DNA of 64,000 bases, from contig NC_055987.1 in NCBI RefSeq assembly GCF_018446385.1, positions 4,605,705 to 4,669,704 of the forward strand. The letters are read 5' to 3'. The notes beneath the pieces are model-generated. The model saw only the letters and a program-made list of their open reading frames with translations. It was not told the DNA's origin and ran no database searches. The position numbers were made by a program, and so were the translations under genes. Below, in pieces: positions 57,047 to 64,000 of this stretch; position 1 is the stretch's first letter, and each line of letters starts with the position of its first letter. The stretch comes from Zingiber officinale. Taxonomy: Eukaryota; Streptophyta; Magnoliopsida; Zingiberales; Zingiberaceae.

Positions 57047-58288
57047 CTAGTGTCTCTGAGGATGATGCCGCTCGGGAGACTGTCGCTGTCGCTTGTCGGA
57101 TATCCACCGATCGACTTCATGGTGTTGCTGCCGGCTGTCGGATGATGGTGAGTGACGACGGCTACTCCGAGGAGCGGGGTGGGCGATTAGGGGAAGGCTT
57201 CGGCAATCTCGCGTGTTATGCGTGTCGGTTCGGTGGAACGAGCAAAACATGGGGGTCCATACCTTCTTTTTTGGTTTGGGCCGCTCGGCAGCTACCTCTT
57301 GAACGGCTTGGGACCTCGCGTGGTGAGGGCGGACTGCTTTGGCCCGCGGTCCTTTGGGCGGCTCCTGGCGAGTGACAAGCTTCCGCTCGGCAGGGGCTAG
57401 CCGCTCAGTTGGAACCTCTTTTCTTCGGGCCGTTTGGGCTTCCTCCACATTGATGTACTCATTCGCCCGGTGTAACATATGATCGTAGTCTCGGGGCGGC
57501 TTCCGAATGAGTGATCGGAAGAAGTCACCGTCCACGAGGCCTTGCGTGAACGCATTCATCATCGTTTCTGAGGTGGTCGTTGGAATATCCATGGCCACTC
57601 GGTTGAATCGTTGGATGTAAGCTCTGAGCGGCTCCCTAGGCTCTTGCTTGATGGCGAATAGGCTAACACTGATCTTCTGGTAGCGCCGACTACTTGCAAA
57701 GTGATGGAGAAAAGCGACGCGGAATTTTTTAAAACTGGTGATGGATCCGTCCGGCAGCCTCCGGAACCATCGTTGCGTCGATCCCGAGAGGGTGGTAAGA
57801 AACACCCGGCACTTTACTCCATCTGTGTATTGATGTAGGGTAGCTGTGTTATCGAACTTACCCAGATGATCGTCCGGGTCGGTGGTTCCATTGTACTCGC
57901 CGATCGCCGGGGGCACGTAGTGCTTTGGTAGAGGGTCCCGCAGAATGACCTCTGAAAATTGTCGGTTGATCCGCTCGGGGGAAGCGCCCGTTCGGGGGGC
58001 CTTGCCTTTTCTGTTATCTCGCAGAGGCGCCTCGTTGGACGAAGATCCTCGATCACGGTTAACTGTTGCGACTTCAGGAGGCGTACGGAATAGGGCCCGA
58101 TGAAATGGAACCGTGGCAGGCGGTACTTCCGCTCGCCCTCCTGATGCTGACGTCGCTTGTTGCTCCAGCCGCTCGGCTTGCGACTTATGTTTCTGTTGCT
58201 CCATGAGTTTTGCTGCCCTTGCCTCGATCAAAGCGTCGAGCTCCTCCGTGGAGAGCATCACCGTGTGCGGTCGTCCAGCTTCATCCAT
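57047..58288 (-). CDS. Gag protein of element B, intact
   Basis: 413 residues with a clean frame from MDEAGRPHTVMLSTEELDAL. The Retrotrans_gag core is at about 125-290 (DPDDHLGKFDNTATLHQYTD, STQRWFRRLPDGSI, LFAIKQEPREPLRAYIQRF). A C-S-F-H-x4-H-x4-C zinc-knuckle variant lies in the last quarter, followed by an Arg/His-rich tail. It begins 23 bases inside the PBS. The intact gag beside broken pol fits a young element. Confidence 0.9.
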   Translation of the reverse strand: MDEAGRPHTVMLSTEELDALIEARAAKLMEQQKHKSQAERLEQQATSASGGRAEVPPATVPFHRALFRTPPEVATVNRDRGSSSNEAPLRDNRKGKAPRTGASPERINRQFSEVILRDPLPKHYVPPAIGEYNGTTDPDDHLGKFDNTATLHQYTDGVKCRVFLTTLSGSTQRWFRRLPDGSITSFKKFRVAFLHHFASSRRYQKISVSLFAIKQEPREPLRAYIQRFNRVAMDIPTTTSETMMNAFTQGLVDGDFFRSLIRKPPRDYDHMLHRANEYINVEEAQTARRKEVPTERLAPAERKLVTRQEPPKGPRAKAVRPHHARSQAVQEVAAERPKPKKKVWTPMFCSFHRTDTHNTRDCRSLPLIAHPAPRSSRRHSPSSDSRQQHHEVDRWISDKRQRQSPERHHPQRH

Positions 58289-58310
58289 TGCTTCCGCTCG
58301 GATGCAGGTG

Positions 58311-58330
58311 CGTTCCCACAGACGGCGCCA
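58311..58330 (-). other. Primer binding site of element B
   Basis: TGGCGCCGTCTGTGGGAACG on the minus strand, three bases inside the LTR, is the common site in Tat-type gypsy elements. Confidence 0.85.
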
Positions 58331-58333
58331 ATT

Positions 58334-59126
58334 TGATCCTGTCCGAACGCTGAATCAATGGACGCTGGGCACGTGGCGCTCTCCGAACTGATGACGTGGA
58401 TCTCCGGCCGGTCGTAGGGATCTCCGGCGAACCTGCAAGGAAGTCGGGTCGGGAAGGGGTTCCCGGCGACGACCCTCCGACACTCAAGTCAGGCAAGAGG
58501 AAACTATGAAGTGGCTCTGAAGATGCGAGAATGCGTACCTCCGGCGAAGTGTGAGGACTCTTATATAGAGCTGTGAAGAGGATTATGCACACATACCGAG
58601 GCGAATACGTGTCCTCTTACCATACCTCAGTATGGGCTTGTCAGAGGCGCTTGCTTGCCACCATGTTGCTACAGTCCGAGCAACTCTCTGATAGGACAGT
58701 AGAACCTTCCGTCATAGGACTTCGTGCATGGCTTGGTCTTCGAACATGCTTATTGTCAGAAGGTGTTCTTTTGTCCTTGTCTTTTCTATACCCCCGCGCG
58801 AGCGCCCAGCTGCTCGGCAGTCCCGTCGCGTCCGACCGGGCGCAGGCACTGGTCCACTCGGGAGATTCCCGATCGTGTGCTCGGCTGAGACTATTCCTTC
58901 GTGGCATTGCAGCCGTATGCCTCAGCCGAGCGGGCCATCCGCTCGGCCAGACTACCTTGTTCACCATGAGCGTCGGAAATCCGAGTCCCCGTCTGGTTGT
59001 CTTTGATTCCGCTTAGACCCCTTTCGGCCGGCCGGTCCCCCCTCTTCCGGTCGGCCGTTTGACCTTTGACCTCCACGTGACGTTGACTTCCCTCAAAGGG
59101 GGTCCTCCGTCCTTACTGCTGGATCA
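58334..59126 (-). repeat. 5' LTR of element B
   Basis: 793 bp, TGATCC...GGATCA. A TATATAAG-type box (minus, near 58568-58561) marks the probable start of element transcription. Confidence 0.93.
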
Positions 59127-59131
59127 ACCGT
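59127..59131. repeat. TSD of element B, right
   Basis: ACCGT, identical to 45936-45940. Confidence 0.85.
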
Positions 59132-60412
59132 AATAGATCGTCAGCCACTTGGGGCTGAGTGGGATGAGGTCTCCCGATCGGATGTCGGTGAGATGCCAGA
59201 TCGTTTGATCGCCTAAGGTTTCGGTGGTGGCGGCATGAAGGCCACAGGCGATGCGGCCATGACCCCTTGCGGTAGATCGGCCAGGGAGGGCGTCCAATCG
59301 GACGATGATGCCTCCACAGTTGCTGGGAGCGAAGCTGGAGTTGAAGTTTCGACCCTCTCGACCGGTTGCGAACCCGAGGTAGCGGAGCGCGAAGACGGCT
59401 CCACTCGGCGCCTTTTGCGCCTAGTCAGTGGCACGTCGAAGGAGGTCGAGCCCAAGGGTTCTTCGACGGGAATGAATGGGCGCCAATCCGTTTGAGGTTG
59501 TGAGCTCGAAGTGGCCCCTCTGCTCGGCGCATAGCTGGTTGCGCCTTCGGCCACTTCCACGGGTGTCTTCTCGCTCAACCCGAGCGGATCTTCATGAGAG
59601 TCGACCGGTCGCAGACCTCGGCTCACTAGTTCTTCGGTAGTCGTCACCTCAATTTAGCTGTCCGAAAGGTTCGCCTTGCCAGCCATCTGCGTGCGCATCA
59701 TGATTTAGGCTGCAAGATAAAAGGAAAAATCAGTTAGCATTAAAGGAATATGTAAAGAATTGTCATACCTAGGCTGTTCGGCAGCCGAGTGAGGATCGGG
59801 CTCAGACCGAAGATATAGAGGACACCCTCAAGCAACAACTCGTGGATGTCATACTTTTGACCAGCCAGCATTGCCACAGCATCCAAAATAGTCCGATTGG
59901 CTCTTGTATCTCTTCAGTGGGGGCTGAGGTGCCACTTCAAGCTGCCAGCGAGTCGAGAATTTCGACTGCTCGGGATAACGCAGGAAAAATAAGTACTCTC
60001 TCTAATGTTTATTGGAGGGGATCATTTTATCAAAAAATACTAGACCAACCCTAGACTGGAAGAGGAAGGTCCCTGGCTCAGACAACTTCGGGTAGTAAAA
60101 ATAGTGGAAGACCCAGGGCGTAAGAGGGATGTTGTGCATTCGAAACAAGTCGACGACGCCATACAGAAGATGGAAGGAGTTCAACACAAGTTAAGGGAGG
60201 GAGATGCGGAAGTATTTACAAACTGTGATAATGAAAGGATAGATAAGGAATCACGGACCGACCGAGAAATGATCCCTGAACAGATAGATGCATCCAGTCG
60301 GCGGGGTATTTGGTCGATCGGACGAGGAAGGCAAAACAATCTCGTGGTCAGGCGAAATTTTGAAAGCATTTCTAAGGCCCTCCGCGTTGTCCTCATCAAA
60401 CCTAGACTCCAT
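59132..60412 (-). pseudogene. Antisense ORF of element A, 5' part
   Basis: The minus strand starts MESRFDEDNAEGL at 60412 and matches TTMESRFDRRDAD of element B. Readable blocks include VDLFRMHNIPLTPWVFHYFY (about 60140) and a Pro/Ser/Arg-rich region at 59647-59213 (LTRRKRRRVEPSSRS). An intron-like gap with TGTCATACCT... lies near 59700-59770. It has a stop (TGA) near residue 60 and other lesions. It is continued, after element B, at 45935-45330. Confidence 0.75.
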
Positions 60413-61212
60413 GGTGGTATATCAGGTTCCAGGGACGGGGGGTCGGCAGCTGTGAGAAGCTGACCATCGCTAAAACAGATGCAAAATGGAGGAAAGGCGA
60501 TCAAAAATTATACAAAAGGGTCACCAGAAGATCACCGGAATAGCGGAAAGCAGAATGCCCGAAAGAGAAGGTGACGAGAAGAGAGCTTACTGGGAAAAAG
60601 GGAGACAGAGGATCGCCGGAGGACAAAATGCAAGGAATCGCTGGAGAGCACAGCGCGCAGGAGCACAAGGGTCGTCGGAAACACAGCAACGAGAGCGTGA
60701 AGAAGGCGGCGACACAGCGGGCTCATATACGCCAGGCTCGGCCGACCGGAGCCGTCTGATCTAAGTCACGGAAACTTAGGTCAAGATCTCCCCGTTGAAT
60801 TCAAACTGCCAAACATCACAGTCAATGTCTGTCACGTCAGGCGCGCGGTGGTTGTGGGCGTGACCTGTGGTGTGCTACCATGGGTCGGCAATTAAGGCAG
60901 GCATGGGAACCTGTTCTACCTTAATGAGAGGGGATTTGCATGCTTCCCAAGAAAATCGTGGTGTTGTCAGCCTAGCCCGCGCTCGCCTGAGACAGCTCGA
61001 AGAAAAAGTTCTACAAGTGCAAGCCTTTGTCCACCCAATCGAATCAAGGGAGCGTGCTTATAATCGAACGACAAGCTTCAGAAGTGAGGATCCGGCCCAT
61101 CCTGATTGGAGTCCATACAACGATGAAGGTTGATCGGGAGGGAATTTGCACACTTAATGGTTCAGTCAGTCGGACTACAACCTCCTTCGACTAGACTTGA
61201 AGGGAAGGCTTG
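60413..61212. other. 3' untranslated region of element A
   Basis: The 800 bp between the antisense ORF start and the 3' LTR probably hold the antisense promoter: a TATATGAGC box (minus) near 60723-60730 matches the layout in element B. The segment ends in the purine tract GAAGGGAAGGCTTG. Confidence 0.55.
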
Positions 61213-62049
61213 TGATGTGGTGATAAGGAGGGGCTCCGCTCCGCTGCCACGATGGAGGTCAATGAAGGTCAGAGTCAAGACGGTCAACGGACGGATGGTC
61301 TTGGCCGGTCGGGTGGGACATATCTCGACTAGGGGTTAAACACTGACCCACCATCTCTGACACGGAGTAATCAAACCGACTCTTAAGGGACGCGGAGAAG
61401 CCGAGCCGAGCGGCTCTCCCGCTTGGCGTGCAGTGGGCTTTCGGTCGAGCGGCCATCCCGCTAGCCCAACAATGGATGCCACTTCACTTGGATGACATTT
61501 GGATCGAGTGATTATCTCGCTCGGCGTGGCAGTGATATCGGTCCTAGTTGAGTGACCATTCCGCTCGGCCCAAACAACAGACATGGTGAGATATCCTTCG
61601 ACACCCTTTTATAAGCTAGTGTCGCTAACATGCAGCATGGTCAGACAGAGGATCGTACAGCGAAAGCTTCCACTGTCATTTCAGAGAAATGTTCGGTTCG
61701 TTAAGGTACTGTGTCAGGGACACTTTACTGACATGTCTCTTCAGAAAAAGCTTGGGATTATGTGCCTGCTTTTAAGAAGTGTGCACACACGCTACAGGAG
61801 CCTTATATAAAGGGGGGGTCCAGACATCAGTGGAGGTATGTTTTTCTCGCGATTTCTGCTGTTGCGCTATAGTTCTTTGCTTCTTGCTTCGCCAGAGACT
61901 GGCTTGAGCGTCAGAGGGTCATCGCCGAGGACCCCTTCCCTGGCTCAGAATTGACGCTGCTTGTGTTGTAGGCAGGAGCGAAGTCCATCGGAGGTCAGCA
62001 GGAGCACCACGTACTCAGCATCTGTCTCCTCGACTTTCAAACAGGATTA
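61213..62049 (+). repeat. 3' LTR of element A
   Basis: TGATGTGG...GGATTA, about 837 bp. Homologous to 29211-30038, with TATATAAAGGG near 61802. The final CA has become TA. Confidence 0.8.
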
Positions 62050-62624
62050 TAAGTCAAAAGTTAATACGAAGAAAATTTTAAGTGTTTGATGAATAATTAT
62101 TTTTAAATTTAATTAGTCTTTTTTAATTGTGTAAATATAATTTTGAGACACTATAATAATAATAATAATAATTATTATTATTATATTTTGAATATTTATC
62201 AAAATTACTTTTTATAATATGAATATTTGAAAAAAAAATTAATAAAAAATAAATAAAATTTATATAAATACATAAAAATATATAAAAAGTCTAAAAATAC
62301 AAATTATATAATATTAAATATTATTAAAAAATAAATACTTATAATAAATTATAATTAAAATTTAATAAAAATTTTGGAAAGTGAGGAGATAAAGTAGGTT
62401 AAAAGTGTGGTGTAATTATCTAAAATGATAAATTTATTAAGGAGGTAAATATTAACTTTTAATTTTAAATTATAAATAAAAAATATTAAATACTTATTTT
62501 AAATTTTTAAATAAAATTTATAGGAGCTGAAGTAGAATTCACATTCGTAAATATTCAAAAATACTTTTACGTATCTAAAATCTAAGAATTACTCGGCATA
62601 AGTTTTACTAAACGCTCCATTAGC
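62050..62624. other. AT-rich intergenic DNA
   Basis: Very AT-rich with an (AAT)n/(ATT)n microsatellite at about 62152-62185 that can form a hairpin. No gene is seen. Confidence 0.6.
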
Positions 62625-63027
62625 GAGCACAGATCTCCTAGATCACTTTTTTGGTCCAAGGAATACACCACTTGTATTTGCGGTTAGATCGTGGTCGCGA
62701 TCCGATAACAAATGGTTGTGATCCCTTCTTGGGTTTACCATCCCCATCAAGTTATAGTTTTTTTCGGAGCGGGCTATCGGAGGTCGTCCGAAGGCCGCCC
62801 CGAAGGCCTTCGGTGGTGGATAAGTGGCCAGGTTATTGGGCGCCGAGCGAGGGTGTCCTCCGAGTGGCCTCCGACCGCCCACTCCGAACAAAAACTATAA
62901 CCTGGTGGAGACGATAAATCCAGGAAAGGATCGCAACCATTTGCGACCGGATCGCGATCGTAATCCGGCTGCAAATGCGAGTGGCACATCCCTTGGACCA
63001 CAAAAAGTGGTCCAGGAGATCCTGCCT
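62625..63027. mobile_element. Foldback element with ~170-190 bp inverted arms (MULE-like)
   Basis: Left and right halves are inverted copies. Left GATCTCCTAGATCAC, GTCGCGATCCG, ACAAATGGTTG and AGTTATAGTTTTT recur inverted on the right. A spacer of about 50-60 bp separates the arms. CTCCATTAGC flanks both ends (62615-62624 and 63028-63037), a 9-10 bp TSD as in Mutator-type elements. No transposase is encoded, so it is non-autonomous. Confidence 0.8.
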
Positions 63028-63114
63028 CTCCATTAGCAGAGGAAAGTGATCCGTGGATTTTAAAAGAAAAGCAGGTCACGCGTCAAGCATCCTAGTCATC
63101 CTCCCCTGCACAGG

Positions 63115-63204
63115 AATGCGGTGGTAGGGTCGTTGGACGGGATCGTGGAGACGTGCTGCCTGCAGCCGATCGACATCATCAAGACGCGACTGCAGCTCGA
63201 CCGG
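63115..63204 (+). pseudogene. Mitochondrial carrier exon, succinate/fumarate carrier-like (partial)
   Basis: Thirty codons encode NAVVGSLDGIVE then TCCLQPIDIIKTRLQLDR, with the carrier signature P-I-D-x-x-K. This resembles the start of repeat 1 of plant succinate-fumarate carrier SFC1 (SGSLGGVVEACCLQPIDVIK). A GTAAAT donor follows directly. No in-frame ATG lies between the upstream TAA (about 63060) and this block, and conserved positions are changed (SG to VG, GG to DG). It may be a gene fragment, or the first conserved exon of a gene running out of the window whose start was displaced by the foldback insertion 80 bp upstream. Downstream exons are not seen in the remaining 0.8 kb. Confidence 0.65.
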
Positions 63205-63299
63205 GTAAATTTCTTTTCCCCCTGACACCGCGCACCTCCCCCCTCCTCTCTCTCTCTGTCTCCCCTTTAAAAGACCGTTCTACCCTCTATCTTCTTTGA

Positions 63300-63760
63300 T
63301 TTATTTTTTTATTTTATTTTTAAAATTAATTTTATTTATTATTTTTCCATTCATACTTATATATTTTAAAATTTTTATTTAGTTTTAATTTTTTAATCAA
63401 TTTTATTTATTAATTTTCATTAATACTTCTATATATTTTTTAATTTTATTTAATTTTTATTTAGTTTTATTTTTTTAGATAATTTTGTTTATTATTTTTT
63501 CATTAATATTTATATATTTTTTAATTTTATTTAATTTTTATTTAGTTTTATTTTTTTAGATAATTTTGTTTATTATTTTTTCATTAATACTTATATATTT
63601 TTTAATTTTATTTAATTTTTATTTAGTTTTATTTTTTAATTAATTTTATTTATTAATTTTAATTTTTTAATAATTATTTAGTTTTATTTCTTTAATCAAT
63701 TTTTTATCAATTTTTTAAAAATTTTTTATTTTATATATTTTTTAATATAGGTCAGAATCT
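63300..63760. repeat. AT-rich tandem repeat, 81-bp period
   Basis: TTTAGTTTTAT recurs at 63460, 63541 and 63622, a period of 81 bp, with TTATATATTTTTTAATTTTA between. Less regular copies extend on both sides. Confidence 0.8.
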
Positions 63761-63764
63761 CTTT

Positions 63765-64000
63765 CTTCCTTTAAATTACCTTCCTAATTCGGCACTTAAA
63801 TTACCTCCATCTAACTCTTGACACATGTCATAACCTTTTCTCCCTTTAAATCATCCCTTCCTTTAACCCTTGACACATAACACATGTCAGAATCTCCCAC
63901 CCTCTTTAAATTACTCATCGTCCAACCATTGACACCTGTCAAAATATTTCCTCTATTTAAATTAGTCATTCTCCAACCATTGACACCTGTCAAAACACCC
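63765..64000. repeat. Short degenerate tandem repeats at window end
   Basis: Units of roughly 50-60 bp containing TTTAAATTA and TTGACACCTGTCAAAA recur to the end of the window. No coding sequence is recognised. Confidence 0.6.

Larger units (their letters stand above)
45941..59126 (-). mobile_element. Ty3/gypsy Tat-type retrotransposon B, near complete
   Basis: 13,186 bp with LTRs of 792-793 bp and a perfect 5-bp TSD. On the minus strand: 5' LTR (59126-58334), PBS (58330-58311), gag, protease, RT, RNase H, integrase (to 53160), 65-bp tandem array (53006-52441), an ORF in the opposite sense with introns (52072-47412), PPT (46752-46733), 3' LTR (46732-45941). The LTRs differ at about 37 positions by hand count (about 4.7%), mostly transitions. 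At usual plant rates that is an insertion of the order of 2 million years old. It sits inside the antisense ORF of element A. Confidence 0.93.
29211..62049 (+). mobile_element. Ty3/gypsy Tat-type retrotransposon A, decayed and repeatedly interrupted
   Basis: The order on the + strand is LTR (29211-30038), PBS-like site, gag (30086-31206 and 38265-38600), protease (38620-39048), RT and RNase H to 41119, an antisense ORF (60412-59132 and 45935-45330, minus strand), a purine tract and LTR (61213-62049). It is split by a gag-only copia element, a truncated copia element and gypsy element B. The integrase is missing, probably lost around the 41119/45330 junction. The two LTRs align end to end but differ at many sites, so the element is old. 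The flanks (TGCAA at left, TAAGT at right) do not match as a TSD. A single element is therefore inferred from order, orientation and LTR similarity. Confidence 0.7.

Noticed and set aside
29206-62054. Target-site duplication for element A
   Set aside because: The flanking pentamers TGCAA and TAAGT do not match; either decayed or the two ends come from different insertions, so no TSD is claimed.

Overview
This window is nuclear DNA of a flowering plant. Three multi-feature host genes, a microRNA hairpin and a large nest of LTR retrotransposons are visible. A monocot is likely: the first exons of the AMP deaminase and CCCH genes are very GC-rich while downstream exons and introns are AT-rich. 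A Zingiberales-like species is only an inference from the overall look of the repeats.

Layout. 1-3.2 kb: promoter and intronless gene for an ankyrin plus tandem CCCH zinc-finger protein (+). 5.1-5.5 kb: a MIR164 precursor hairpin (+). 6.5-12.2 kb: a three-exon N-acetylornithine aminotransferase gene (+). Its 3.7 kb first intron carries an antisense RTE-type LINE bounded by a 15-bp direct repeat and itself interrupted by an LTR fragment. 14.8-27.5 kb: AMP deaminase (-). I could place 20 coding exons in one continuous frame (900 codons), with a tRNA-derived SINE in intron 1. 29.2-62.0 kb: nested retrotransposons. 62.6-63.0 kb: a foldback (Mutator-like) element. 63.1-63.2 kb: an exon-sized piece of a mitochondrial succinate/fumarate-type carrier. 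The last 0.7 kb is AT-rich tandem repeats.

The nest. An old, decayed Ty3/gypsy Tat-type element (A, + strand, LTRs 29211-30038 and 61213-62049) has been split at least three times. A 7.05 kb Ty1/copia-type element with gag but no pol (31207-38259, minus strand, 5-bp TSD) sits in its gag. A 5'-truncated copia element (41120-45329), itself hit by a 986-bp solo LTR, sits after its RNase H. A younger 13.2 kb Tat-type element (B, 45941-59126, minus strand, TSD ACCGT) sits in its antisense ORF. B has gag, protease, RT, RNase H and integrase, broken by four stops and one frameshift. It also has a 65-bp tandem array and a spliced antisense ORF interrupted by a 2.4 kb solo LTR. A single ancestral element A is an inference, because no matching TSD was found at its outer ends.

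How the parts relate. The host genes are unrelated housekeeping or regulatory loci: mRNA regulation under stress, arginine synthesis in plastids, purine salvage, and NAC transcription factor control by miR164. They lie in a gene-containing segment of about 28 kb that stops abruptly at the retrotransposon nest. Gene models were made by hand from splice sites and family knowledge; no searches were run.
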